Below are positions 10,183-19,664 of a stretch of 34,493 nucleotides of DNA, one piece after another (the first letter of the stretch is position 1; each line of letters begins with the position of its first letter). Source of the DNA: an uncultured Ruminococcus sp. (GTDB taxonomy: Bacteria > Bacillota > Clostridia > Oscillospirales > Ruminococcaceae); contig CAMNFV010000006.1 of NCBI GenBank assembly GCA_946537515.1, forward strand, positions 1-34,493, written 5' to 3'. Both the position numbers and the translations under genes were made by a program. Below the pieces are notes generated by a model. The model saw only the letters and a list, made by a program, of their open reading frames with translations, did not search any database and had not been told where the DNA came from.

Positions 10183-12912
10183 TTATTCCGCATTTTTCAG
10201 CGCAAGCACCTTCGGGATGCGCTTGATCCGGAACCAGTCAAATACGGTAATGAGGAGATACGCGGAGAGGACAAGCACAAATTCCTTGACGAAGTCCTCC
10301 GGCTTGACGATAAACGCAAAATATCCGCCGAGCTTCATCAGCATGACAGACCAGAATACCTTCATCGCTTCAAATCCGATGAACATGGAAATCAGCGAGG
10401 TCAGGACGACGACGATGCCGGTCGGAATGAGATACAGCCTTGCGATCTCACCGTCCTCATAGCCCAGGATCTTTGCCATAGCGATCGGAAGCTCATTTTT
10501 CTCGATGATGATTTTCGTCAGCAGATAAAGGATAATTGCGGCGATGATCACGCAGACATACTGGAAATATTCCATATAGCTGCCGAGAGAATGATCGAGC
10601 TGCTTTGCGACCTTGACCATATCATCTGACGTAATGCGGCTGACGATATCGGTCTCGTCAATATCCGTGATGCCAGTATCGGTCAGATAGCCGCTGAATG
10701 CGCCGTCCTTCCGCTGAAACAGCGTATTGAGCCGGTCATTCTGCATGAAGACCGCAAGCGATGCATCATAGGGATAAACACCGCTGATCTCCCATGTATA
10801 ATCTGTGTTTTCATATTTCTCGGAGAGCTTGACGCTGTCGCCTTCATGCAGATGATATTTATCAGCAAATGCCTGCGAAATCCAGATTGCATCCGGATCG
10901 CTGCCGATGTCGATATAGCGGCTCTCCGGCTGAAGACCGTACACAGAGATATCCTCCTGCATCTGCCCCGTCTCATATTCCAGCGAATAGATCGAGAACG
11001 GTTCTGCATCCGCGGTTTCCGTCCGGATGATCTCGCCGTCTGCATCTCTGTAATCAGAGAGAATGACCTGCTCCTTCGCAAACATCATATCCGGCATCCG
11101 CTCCTGATAATAGGAAAGCGTTGAGGGCATTCCGACCATCATGGAGAGCATCAGCATCACAAAGCTGATTCCGACAAACAGCATCAGATAATTCGGAAGA
11201 TTTTGCAGGAATACACGCAGCCGGAACCGCCGGAAGAACCGCCAGCGCGGCAGCCGCACTGCCTTTGCACGGCGCGTGCGCTTGAGATCATGCCGCAGGA
11301 AGCGCAGCGGCGAGAGCCGGAGCGTCCGCAGGATCACCACAAGATTGATGATCAGCATCAGCACCAGCGGGATCACCGTTGTCCGGATGAATGCCTCCGG
11401 TGTCCAGAGCGTCGTGTAGGTCGGGAGACTGTAGCTGTTGTAGTACATGCCGACGACGACTTCCTTGAATACCGTATAGCCCAGCACATTGCCGACAATC
11501 GCAGCCAGCAGGACCGTCAGGAGCGGCATACTCATATAATAACGAACCAGCTCGCCTTTTGTATATCCCGAGGCGCGGAGCGTGCCGATGACAGAAGATT
11601 CCTTTTCAAGAGAAGAGCTGATCGTCACGGCGGAAATAAACGCGAGCACCGCCGTCAGGATATAGAGCAGCACACCGCCCATTGCCATATCAGAGCCGAG
11701 GTCATCCGCTGCAAATGTGATCGCGTGGTTTGCATAAGCAGGCACGTAGTCCTTGATCTCTGTTTCCTTTTCTGCGACGGCGGCCTGCGTGATCAGCGCC
11801 TTCAGGAAATGATCGGAATACGTTTTTTCTTCATAGAGATCCGCGGGGGGATCCTGATACCGGAATGCATAATTATAATGCAGCGCACGGTTGAGGCGCG
11901 CAAAGCCCTCTTCCGTCACCATGCCGACATTGAAGGTCAGCGCGTCAAACATGGTATCGGTATTGCTTTCATAGAGCGTGATATAATCCGTAAAGGAGAC
12001 AAGCCCGACAACCTCAAATTCCGTTCCGCTGGCCATAAGGCGGTCTCCGATCTGAATGCCGGCATTATCTGCGTGCATCCGGTCGATCAGAATCTCGCGG
12101 TCGTTTTCCGGTGCTCTGCCGGATAGAATGTCATAGAGATCGACTGCGGTACGCGGGCCGTAAATGCGGATCTTGCCCTGATAATCCGAATCCGCCGGAA
12201 GTCGCTCCTCCGCATTTTTATAAAACAGCGCATAAAGATCGACCGGAACTGCATCAAAGGTCTCATCCAGCTCATAGCGCTCGGCAAGCTCATCATATTC
12301 CGAATTGATCTTGTCGTCGATCTCATCCTTTGCCTTCTGCATGGCCTCTGCAAGCGCATCCTTGTAAGCATCGGATTTCCATGTCTCCGTGAGCGCATCC
12401 TGCACGGCCTTGTCATAATTCTCCTTCATCGCAGCAGAGAGCGCTTCATCCAGCATCGCCTGCCGCTGCTCCGCCGGAAGCGCTTTTCCGGCCTTGGCAA
12501 GCTGTGCATCGACCGCCTGCGCGACCTGCTCTGTGATCGCGGCCCGCACCTGCTCACGGACCTGCTCCTCCGCCGCCTCGCGGACAGCCTTCTCAACCTC
12601 AGGCTCCGCTTCTTCATAGGCTCGCGCCCGGAAGACCGCCGGCATATCCGCCTTTTCGCCGGATGCAATCGCGGCAAGCAAATCGTCATCCGCCTGCGCA
12701 GAGAGTTCAAAGTGGCCGTCCTCGCGGCTGAATTTCGATGCATTCTCATCCAGCGCGGTCATCATGCTGTGATTTGCGACGTACATGCCCGAGACAAAGC
12801 CGATCGTCACGACCAGCATCAGGAAGATCATCAGATTGCGCCGCCAGTCGCGGAGCAGATCCCGCCAGACACGCTTCCGTAAAGGATTCTTCGGACGCTT
12901 TCCGTTTTCCAT
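10183..12912 (-). CDS. FtsX-family ABC transporter permease (MacB/YxdM-like) with long extracytoplasmic coiled-coil insert
   Basis: Basic N-terminus then TM (RDLLRDWRRNLMIFLMLVVTIGFVSGMYVANHSMM), Ala/Glu-rich helical insert, several TMs including LLYILTAVLAFISAVTISSSLEKESSVIGTLRASGYTKGELVRYY. Confidence 0.9.
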   Translation of the reverse strand: MENGKRPKNPLRKRVWRDLLRDWRRNLMIFLMLVVTIGFVSGMYVANHSMMTALDENASKFSREDGHFELSAQADDDLLAAIASGEKADMPAVFRARAYEEAEPEVEKAVREAAEEQVREQVRAAITEQVAQAVDAQLAKAGKALPAEQRQAMLDEALSAAMKENYDKAVQDALTETWKSDAYKDALAEAMQKAKDEIDDKINSEYDELAERYELDETFDAVPVDLYALFYKNAEERLPADSDYQGKIRIYGPRTAVDLYDILSGRAPENDREILIDRMHADNAGIQIGDRLMASGTEFEVVGLVSFTDYITLYESNTDTMFDALTFNVGMVTEEGFARLNRALHYNYAFRYQDPPADLYEEKTYSDHFLKALITQAAVAEKETEIKDYVPAYANHAITFAADDLGSDMAMGGVLLYILTAVLAFISAVTISSSLEKESSVIGTLRASGYTKGELVRYYMSMPLLTVLLAAIVGNVLGYTVFKEVVVGMYYNSYSLPTYTTLWTPEAFIRTTVIPLVLMLIINLVVILRTLRLSPLRFLRHDLKRTRRAKAVRLPRWRFFRRFRLRVFLQNLPNYLMLFVGISFVMLMLSMMVGMPSTLSYYQERMPDMMFAKEQVILSDYRDADGEIIRTETADAEPFSIYSLEYETGQMQEDISVYGLQPESRYIDIGSDPDAIWISQAFADKYHLHEGDSVKLSEKYENTDYTWEISGVYPYDASLAVFMQNDRLNTLFQRKDGAFSGYLTDTGITDIDETDIVSRITSDDMVKVAKQLDHSLGSYMEYFQYVCVIIAAIILYLLTKIIIEKNELPIAMAKILGYEDGEIARLYLIPTGIVVVLTSLISMFIGFEAMKVFWSVMLMKLGGYFAFIVKPEDFVKEFVLVLSAYLLITVFDWFRIKRIPKVLALKNAE

Positions 12913-12924
12913 ACGACCGCCCCC

Positions 12925-13641
12925 TTACCATTCCAGTTCGGCGGCGGATTTTTTGTCGGTGATGCGGTCATCGTGCCGGATCACGCCGTCACGCAGCTTG
13001 ATGACATGATCCGCCATTTGCCGGATCGCCTCATTGTGCGTCACCATGATCACGGTATTGTGATACTTCTGATTCACCTCTTCGATCAGCTGCAATATTT
13101 CCTTGGAAGTCGTATAATCCAGCGCACCGGTCGGCTCATCACAGAGCAGGATATCCGGATTCTTGACGATCGCGCGGCCGATCGAAACGCGCTGCTGCTG
13201 GCCGCCGGAAAGCTGATTCGGCAGCTTATAGCGGTGGTCAAACAGTCCGAGCGTCTTCAGCAGATCGTCAATATCGAGCGGGTTGTCTGATAAATATGCG
13301 CCGGTCTCAATATTCTCCTTGACATTGAGATTCGGGATCAGATTGTACATCTGGAATACGTAGCCGAGATGCTTGCGGCGGTAGCGCGTCAGGCTCTTTT
13401 CGTTCATATCTTCGAGCTTGTCGCCGTCGATCAGGATCTCGCCCTCATCTGCCGTATCAATGCCGCCGAGAATATTCAGCAGCGTGGATTTGCCCGATCC
13501 GGAAGGTCCGAGGAGTACGCAGAACTCCCCTTTCCCGACCGTAAAATCCAGCCCGCGCAGAACATCCTGCCGGGTATCGCCGCTGCCGAAGCTCTTTTTG
13601 AGCCCGCGTACTTCCAGAAATGCTTTTGTTTTCTCGTCCAT
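12925..13641 (-). CDS. ABC transporter ATP-binding protein (LolD/MacB family)
   Basis: [52 protein letters not shown]. Confidence 0.94.
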   Translation of the reverse strand: MDEKTKAFLEVRGLKKSFGSGDTRQDVLRGLDFTVGKGEFCVLLGPSGSGKSTLLNILGGIDTADEGEILIDGDKLEDMNEKSLTRYRRKHLGYVFQMYNLIPNLNVKENIETGAYLSDNPLDIDDLLKTLGLFDHRYKLPNQLSGGQQQRVSIGRAIVKNPDILLCDEPTGALDYTTSKEILQLIEEVNQKYHNTVIMVTHNEAIRQMADHVIKLRDGVIRHDDRITDKKSAAELEW

Positions 13642-13665
13642 GTCAATGCCCTCTTTCTAATCAGT

Positions 13666-13723
13666 CATTTGGTTTACTTTCGCTAACCAAATGCATTATA
13701 ACACGGCTCTCCCGGAATGTCAA
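13666..13723 (-). promoter_or_regulatory. Consensus promoter plus palindromic operator for the FtsX ABC operon
   Basis: -35 TTGACA (13718-13723), 17 nt, -10 TATAAT (13695-13700); directly downstream a 9-bp inverted repeat CATTTGGTT-N10-AACCAAATG (13666-13693). Confidence 0.85.
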
Positions 13724-13882
13724 TATGATACAGGTAATATTTGAATAGTTGCACAACAATTCACCTATCAGTTGCATTTATTTTATCCGGTCAACCGGAC
13801 AGCATGTTTCCTCATGTCGGAATCCGCATTCATCCGTGTATTCCGCTCCGGTTTGTATCCGCAGAAAATATGTGCTGAAATC

Positions 13883-13911
13883 TTGCATTTTCTGAAAAAA
13901 TGTGCTATAAT
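13883..13911 (+). promoter_or_regulatory. Promoter for the GH25 gene (TTGCAT-17-TATAAT)
   Basis: TTGCAT TTTCTGAAAAAATGTGC TATAAT. Confidence 0.75.
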
Positions 13912-13948
13912 ATATAAGATTGTATTTTTTTCAGAAAGGAGTGGTATT

Positions 13949-15337
13949 TTGAATAGCCTGCTGCGCCGCGTTCCGGCGCTTCTGACGGCGTTTTTGCTGT
14001 TTGTTGTCAGCCTCTTTGCGCTCAGACCGGATACCGCTCCGCCGACCGCATCTGCTGCCGCCGAGATTCTCGGTATCGACATCTCCAAATATCAGGAAGA
14101 AATCGACTGGCAGGAGCTCGCAAAGAGCGATGTCAAATTCGTGATCCTGCGCTGCTGCAAGGTCATCCGCGCCTATAACGACTGGGAAGTCGATGCGACC
14201 TTTGAGACCAACTATGCTGCGGCGAAAAAAGCCGGTATCGCTGTCGGATGCTATATGTTCACCGATGCTGCCAGCATCGAGGAATTTGAAGAGGACTGCT
14301 CCTATATGCTGAGCTTCCTCAAGGATAAATCCTTTGAATTCCCGGTCTTTCTCGATATGGAATCCGCATCGCGGCAGGAGCATCTTTCCCCGAGCGTCTT
14401 TATGCCGGCGCTGCTGACAGGCCTTGAAATGATCGAGGATGCAGGCCACACCGCAGGCGTCTACTCAAGCTCCGCTTTCTTCAATGAATGTATCGACCGC
14501 AAGCAGCTTCAGGATGCCGGCTATCCGATCTGGGAAGCCAATTACTTCAACTCCGTCAACGGCCTTGCAAGCCCCGCAGGACATGATCTTTCCGGCGAAG
14601 CGACGATCTGGCAGTATTCCGGCTGCGGCAGAGCCCCCGGCATCCGCACGACCGTTGACTGCAACATCTGCTATACATACAGCTACTTCAATCATGCGGC
14701 TGCAATCGTCAACTCCGTTTTGCCAAGCGGTACGCTCAAAAACGGCTCCAATTTCACCGTTGCCGGAACGATCAATTCCGAATCGGTCATCCGGACGATC
14801 ACCGGCGCGATCTATGATCTCAATAAACCCGGCGAACCCGTGCAGACCGTCACAGTATATCCCCATGCCCGCGAATACAAGCTGACCGGCTTTTTCACCA
14901 AGAAACTGATCTTCTCCACGCTGCCGGACGGAGAATATGAATTCCGCATCAGCGCTGTGGATGCGTCTGATACGCCGATCGACGTTGCATCTTCGGAATT
15001 CTCAATCAGCAAGGACGGCGATATCCCCGCGCCGGAACAGGAATCACAGAGTGACAACGGCAAAAAGCACGGCAAGGATTCGCAGCATGATCTGAATGAT
15101 CCCGCTGCGCCGCACGGCTCCCGCGGTCATCTCGGGACACGCTTCGCGATCTGGACCTTCCGGCATCTCTCCATGAGAAAGGTCTCCGGTACCGCGACAA
15201 AGATCGGCCTGAAACTGGAGCTGGAACGCACACCGCTCTTCCGGATCGTATCCAGGACATCCCGGGCACTCGAAACCGGCTATCTGGCTGCCCAGGTCCG
15301 GCTGGAAATCGAAAAATTAAAGGCGAATGCCGCATAA
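13949..15337 (+). CDS. GH25 muramidase/lysozyme family, secreted, probable TTG start
   Basis: LGIDISKYQEEIDWQELAKSDVKFVILRCC...ATFETNYAAAKKAGIAVGCYMFTDA...FPVFLDMES...AGVYSS. SD AGAAAGGAGTGG precedes TTG at 13949, which gives a signal peptide (LNSLLRRVPALLTAFLLFVVSLFAL). The ORF-track ATG at 13772 lies upstream of the promoter. Confidence 0.85.
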   Translation: MNSLLRRVPALLTAFLLFVVSLFALRPDTAPPTASAAAEILGIDISKYQEEIDWQELAKSDVKFVILRCCKVIRAYNDWEVDATFETNYAAAKKAGIAVGCYMFTDAASIEEFEEDCSYMLSFLKDKSFEFPVFLDMESASRQEHLSPSVFMPALLTGLEMIEDAGHTAGVYSSSAFFNECIDRKQLQDAGYPIWEANYFNSVNGLASPAGHDLSGEATIWQYSGCGRAPGIRTTVDCNICYTYSYFNHAAAIVNSVLPSGTLKNGSNFTVAGTINSESVIRTITGAIYDLNKPGEPVQTVTVYPHAREYKLTGFFTKKLIFSTLPDGEYEFRISAVDASDTPIDVASSEFSISKDGDIPAPEQESQSDNGKKHGKDSQHDLNDPAAPHGSRGHLGTRFAIWTFRHLSMRKVSGTATKIGLKLELERTPLFRIVSRTSRALETGYLAAQVRLEIEKLKANAA

Positions 15338-15368
15338 AAACAGCCGCCCGTTGCACACAGGCGGCTGT
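15336..15368. terminator. AGCCGCC-type terminator hairpin after the GH25 gene
   Basis: ACAGCCGCC (15340-15348) / GGCGGCTGT (15360-15368); T-tract only on minus strand. Confidence 0.55.
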
Positions 15369-15396
15369 CATTATAAGAACGAAAAGGAGCATCCAC

Positions 15397-15795
15397 ATGG
15401 CTGAAAAAATCACAGCGGTCGTTGCCGCACTGCTGCGCGAAAACGACCGCTTTCTCGTATTTCAAAGGCCGGCGGATAAGGCGCGCGGTCTGCTCTGGGA
15501 ATTTGCCGGCGGAAAATGTGAACCGGGTGAATCTCCGCAGGAAGCGCTGATCCGCGAATGCAGAGAGGAACTCGGCTGCGGGATCGCCGTCGGAGAAAAA
15601 TACATGGAAGTCATACACAAGTATCCGGATCTGACGATCTGCCTGACGCTCTATCACGCATCGGTCGCTGAAGGCGAAATCCGGCTGCTCGAACACAATG
15701 CCGTTTGCGCCGCAGATGCCGAAGCGCTGCGCACACTCCCCTTCTGCCCGGCCGATCAGCCTGTCATCGAAAAGATCCTGGCCGACTTTTTCTGA
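15397..15795 (+). CDS. NUDIX hydrolase, MutT-like (8-oxo-dGTP diphosphatase family)
   Basis: NUDIX box GGKCEPGESPQEALIRECREELGCGI; KAGE/SD AAAAGGAG upstream. Confidence 0.9.
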   Translation: MAEKITAVVAALLRENDRFLVFQRPADKARGLLWEFAGGKCEPGESPQEALIRECREELGCGIAVGEKYMEVIHKYPDLTICLTLYHASVAEGEIRLLEHNAVCAADAEALRTLPFCPADQPVIEKILADFF

Positions 15796-15972
15796 TTACC
15801 GGAACCGCCGCTGTGCTTCATCGTAACGGAAGCCTGCGGCGTTCATTTTTTCGGTCAGCGCTTCGCAGTCCAGCTGATGCTCCTCGCAGAATTCCGCAAG
15901 CGTCATACCGGTATCGCGGAGCTGCGTATTCAGAAAGCTGAACAGGATAAATACATCATTCGGAATCTGCAT
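15796..15972 (-). CDS. DUF4250-like small protein (58 aa)
   Basis: MQIPNDVFILFSFLNTQLRDTGMTLAEFCEEHQLDCEALTEKMNAAGFRYDEAQRRFR matches the remembered DUF4250 pattern; overlaps 3' end of the upstream lipoprotein gene. Confidence 0.7.
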   Translation of the reverse strand: MQIPNDVFILFSFLNTQLRDTGMTLAEFCEEHQLDCEALTEKMNAAGFRYDEAQRRFR

Positions 15973-16882
15973 TGCTGATTTCTTCTCCTTCCGCATCTGC
16001 GTTTTTCGGGACGCGCAGATCCTGCGACATTGCCTCAAGGATCAGCGGGTCAATCACGACTGCCTGCTTATTAAGTCCCTCATAAGCGGTCTCAACCGCC
16101 TTCTTATCGTAAACGGTGATCTCCTTATCCGACATCGAGTCGCAGAAATAATACCAGTCATCGTCATAGCCGACCAGCACGAGCGCATGCTCCGGATTGA
16201 TGAACTTAAAAAGATCGCCGTTCGGCAGCCGCCATTGGAATTCGCTGACATACGGGCGCTGCATGTAGATCGAGCCCCAGAAAATGACAGGCTGTCCCTT
16301 GTCAATATAATCGCTGCAAAGTTCATCAATCGAAACGCCGTCCAGCGGAATCGCAAGGCCTTCCGCAATCTGGTTGATCGCCTTGCTGATCGCGGTATTG
16401 AAGCAGCCGAAGCCGCCGCTGTCCCGCGGATCCCCGATGAAAAACTCCCAGGGGCTTGCACCGTGCAGCTCTCCGTCCTTGCCGTAATCCGGATAGTTCG
16501 CACGCGGCAGGTATTTGTCAATAAATGTATCAAGATCAATATCCACGCCGTAATATTGCAGCACGGAAACTGACGCAATGGATTCACATGCAGTATAATA
16601 GCTGGTAAACTGCGTATAATGCGGGACGCCCTCAATCACAACGCCGTTTCTGTCGTTGTAATTGCCGATTGCGTGCTCCTGCCATTCCGGATCAATCGTG
16701 ACGGTCGTTGTCGTCGTGGGTTCCGTCGTCGTACCGATGATACTCTCGACAATATTCTCCGGCAGCAGTCCCTCAGAATCCCCGGGCGGGGAAATCACCA
16801 CGCCGCATCCGCAAAACAGCAGCGCTGTCAACGGCGCACAGATCAGCATCACCAGATCGTGCGGCCGCAAATGATTCTCCAA
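15956..16882 (-). CDS. C39-like cysteine peptidase lipoprotein with Thr-rich linker
   Basis: Lipobox LLFCGC, TTTEPTTTTTVT linker, VPHYTQFTSYYTACESIASVSVLQYYG (Cys region), HALVLVGYDDDWYYFCDSMS (His/Asp region). Confidence 0.8.
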   Translation of the reverse strand: MENHLRPHDLVMLICAPLTALLFCGCGVVISPPGDSEGLLPENIVESIIGTTTEPTTTTTVTIDPEWQEHAIGNYNDRNGVVIEGVPHYTQFTSYYTACESIASVSVLQYYGVDIDLDTFIDKYLPRANYPDYGKDGELHGASPWEFFIGDPRDSGGFGCFNTAISKAINQIAEGLAIPLDGVSIDELCSDYIDKGQPVIFWGSIYMQRPYVSEFQWRLPNGDLFKFINPEHALVLVGYDDDWYYFCDSMSDKEITVYDKKAVETAYEGLNKQAVVIDPLILEAMSQDLRVPKNADAEGEEISNADSE

Positions 16883-16923
16883 TATAATCTCTCCTCATTC
16901 CATTTTCATCTCTTGTCTACGTT

Positions 16924-16952
16924 ATTATACACGAAAACGCAAAATTTGTCAA
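16924..16952 (-). promoter_or_regulatory. Consensus promoter of the C39-like lipoprotein gene (TTGACA-17-TATAAT)
   Basis: Minus strand TTGACA AATTTTGCGTTTTCGTG TATAAT. Confidence 0.85.
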
Positions 16953-17078
16953 ACAAAATACAATAAAATGCGCTGCCTTCCTGAAAAGTAAATTCCAGGA
17001 TGTCCGTTTTTGTAGCAATATGCCCCATTCTGCATAACATATGGCAAACGGCTTCTGCCGCAATTATTGGAGGTCATT

Positions 17079-18131
17079 ATGCAGAGAACATATTTCTTAG
17101 GCGGCGCATCCGCTTCCGGATTCCGAACGGATTTCTGGAATGCGCACCGCAGCGATTACGGATACTATTTGAAAGGCGGGCCGGGGACAGGCAAATCCAC
17201 GCTGATGAAAAAAGTCGCAGCAGCATTTTCCGGTGAACGGGTCTCCTGCTGGCATTGCGCATCCGATCCGCAGTCGCTCGATGCCGTTGTGCTGGAGGAT
17301 CGCGGGGTGTTCATCGCAGACGCAACCGCGCCGCATGAAGCGAGCACGCCGCTCCCCTTTGTCACCGGCGAAACAGTCGATCTCGCCGCCGGATTGCTGC
17401 CGGAGCAGCTGCGCGAAAACCGCGCAGAGATTCTGCGGCTCTATCAGGAAAATCAGGCGGCACATTTGCAGGCGCGCAAGGGCATCGCCGGAATCGCGGA
17501 GCTGGAAGCGATCATTTCAGATGCTGCCGGCCGCGCCCTGCTGACAGAGAAACTCAGGAGCTATGCGGCAAGGCTTTGCAGGCGTCTGCTCCCGAAAACC
17601 GGCGGTCAGCCCGTCAGCCCCTGTTACCGGCAGAGCATGGCGCTCACGCCGGACGGTTTCATCCGGTATCTGCCGGAGGGATTCGATCTGATGCTGATTC
17701 AGGATCCGTTCCGGGCCGCAGGCGCATTTCTGCTGAACCAGCTTGCAGATGCTGCGGCAGAATCCGGCACGGTCTGTGAGATCACGCAGGCGCTGACGCG
17801 GCCGGATACACCGCCTGTCATGCTGATTCTCCCGCAGCAGCGGCTGATTCTTGCTGCCGTAACGGAATCTGCGCCGTCCGATCTGCAAGTACCGGTCTCC
17901 TGCATCCGGATGCAGCGGTTTTATGATGCCGATTTGCTCCGCAGACACCGCGCCCTGATCCGGTTCAGCAGCAAGACAGCCGCCGTCACGACACAAAAGG
18001 TCATTGACCTGCTCGCTGATGCCCTGCGCATTCATGACGAACTGGAATCCTATTATATCGCCGCACTCGATCATGCTTTTCTCAATCAGACTGCGGCGCG
18101 CATCATCGCGGACATTCAGAGCCGCGGCTGA
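17079..18131 (+). CDS. P-loop NTPase of unknown function
   Basis: Walker A YYLKGGPGTGKSTLMKKVAAAF; SD TTGGAGG before ATG at 17079 (ORF-track start TTG at 17067 less likely). Confidence 0.8.
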   Translation: MQRTYFLGGASASGFRTDFWNAHRSDYGYYLKGGPGTGKSTLMKKVAAAFSGERVSCWHCASDPQSLDAVVLEDRGVFIADATAPHEASTPLPFVTGETVDLAAGLLPEQLRENRAEILRLYQENQAAHLQARKGIAGIAELEAIISDAAGRALLTEKLRSYAARLCRRLLPKTGGQPVSPCYRQSMALTPDGFIRYLPEGFDLMLIQDPFRAAGAFLLNQLADAAAESGTVCEITQALTRPDTPPVMLILPQQRLILAAVTESAPSDLQVPVSCIRMQRFYDADLLRRHRALIRFSSKTAAVTTQKVIDLLADALRIHDELESYYIAALDHAFLNQTAARIIADIQSRG

Positions 18132-18185
18132 ATCCCGCCCAATCTTACAGACGCATTCCGCAGCGTTTTGTTCCGGATTAGAAAA

Positions 18186-18228
18186 CAGAAAAGCCGCTCA
18201 GATCTGCAAGGCGCATATCTGAGCGGCT
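18186..18228 (-). terminator. Intrinsic terminator between convergent genes
   Basis: AGCCGCTCAGAT (18192-18203) / ATCTGAGCGGCT (18217-18228), minus strand followed by TTTTCTGTTTTC. Confidence 0.82.
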
Positions 18229-18263
18229 GATCATGATATCGTATGCGTTGCGCGGCTGCTGAC

Positions 18264-19664
18264 TCAGGAGCGGTTGAACGCGAGTACTGCGGCGTAGCAC
18301 ATATAGACGTCGATCTTGCTGACGACTTCAAGCGGTGCGTGCATCGACAGCACCGGTACGCCGACATCGACCGTGTCAATATTGAGATTTGCAAGATATG
18401 CTGCGACCGTTCCGCCGCCGCCGAGATCGACCTTGCCGAGCTCGCCGGTCTGCCAGATGACACCGGCCTCATCAAAGAGCGTGCGCATCTTGCCGATGAA
18501 CTCCGCGGATGCATCCGAGGAACCGCTCTTGCCGCGTGCGCCGGTATACTTCATCATGCAGACGCCGTAATTGAGATACGAGCAGTTTCTGCGGTCATTG
18601 ACATCCGCAAAGGTCGGATCGAATGCCGCCGTGACATCTGCGGAGAGGCACTGCGACTTCGCAAAGACCGTATGCGCCTCGGTACCGAATGCCGCTGCCA
18701 GATCCTTCATAAAATGATAGAAATATGCAGATTGCAGGCCGGTATTGCCCTCGCTGCCGATCTCTTCCTTATCGGTCAGGATCACGACTGCGGTATGCTT
18801 CGGATGCTCGGTATTGAGCAGCGCCGCGAGCGACGGATATGCGCAGACGCGGTCATCGTGGCCGTAGCCGCCGATCATGCTGCGGTCAAAGCCCAGATCG
18901 CGGGACTTGCCTGCCGGAACAATTTCCAGCTCTGCCGAGAGAAAATCCGCCTCGGTGATGCCGTATTTTTCATTGAGAATCTGCATGATGCGCAGCTTGA
19001 CGAGATCGCTGCCCTCATCGCTGCGGAACGGACGCGAACCGATCAGCAGATTGAGCTCCTCGCCCTTGATGCCCTGTGCGAGCGTGCGCTTGACCTGCTC
19101 CTGTGCCAGATGCGGCAGCAGATCGGTCACGCAGAAGATCGGATCGGAAGGATCCTCACCGACGGTGATCTGTACGACAGAGCCGTCCTTCTTTGCGACA
19201 ACGCCGTGCAGCGCAAGCGGCAGAACCGTCCACTGATACTTCTTGATGCCGCCGTAATAATGCGTTTTCAGCAGTGCAAGCTCATTGTCCTCATAGAGCG
19301 GGGTCTGCTTGAGGTCAAGGCGGGGCGAGTCGATATGTGCCGCAGACAGACGGATGCCGTCCTCAAGCGGTTCGCTGCCGATGACCGCTGCAATAATCGC
19401 TTTACCGCGGTTGCAGGTATAAATCTTATCGCCGGCCTTGACTGCATCGCCGCGCTTCCAGAGATGAAAGCCCTTTGCTTCCAGCAGTTCCGCTGCATAG
19501 GCAGCCGCCTCGCGCTCGGTCTTGCTGCGGTCGAGAAAGACCTTGTAATCTTCGCAGAATGCGTCGCACTCCGCAATCTTTTCATCCGAAAGAAGCAATC
19601 CTGCGTGCTTTTTCTGCATCAGCAGAGATTCCTTCAGCGCTTTGAGTGCATCCTTGTTTTCCAT
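18264..19664 (-). CDS. M18-family aspartyl/glutamyl aminopeptidase (own SD and ATG inside a longer ORF)
   Basis: RLSAAHIDSPRLDLKQTPLYEDN, VVILTDKEEIGSEGNTGLQS, SMIGGYGHDDRVCAYPSL; AAGGAGGAACCGATT-ATG at 19664. Confidence 0.88.
   Translation of the reverse strand: MENKDALKALKESLLMQKKHAGLLLSDEKIAECDAFCEDYKVFLDRSKTEREAAAYAAELLEAKGFHLWKRGDAVKAGDKIYTCNRGKAIIAAVIGSEPLEDGIRLSAAHIDSPRLDLKQTPLYEDNELALLKTHYYGGIKKYQWTVLPLALHGVVAKKDGSVVQITVGEDPSDPIFCVTDLLPHLAQEQVKRTLAQGIKGEELNLLIGSRPFRSDEGSDLVKLRIMQILNEKYGITEADFLSAELEIVPAGKSRDLGFDRSMIGGYGHDDRVCAYPSLAALLNTEHPKHTAVVILTDKEEIGSEGNTGLQSAYFYHFMKDLAAAFGTEAHTVFAKSQCLSADVTAAFDPTFADVNDRRNCSYLNYGVCMMKYTGARGKSGSSDASAEFIGKMRTLFDEAGVIWQTGELGKVDLGGGGTVAAYLANLNIDTVDVGVPVLSMHAPLEVVSKIDVYMCYAAVLAFNRS

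Noticed and set aside
9936-10193. 85-aa minus ORF MRNKQADV...
   Set aside because: Its start lies upstream of the importer promoter and across the FtsX terminator; only the last 18 codons, with their own SD, look plausible as a leader ORF.
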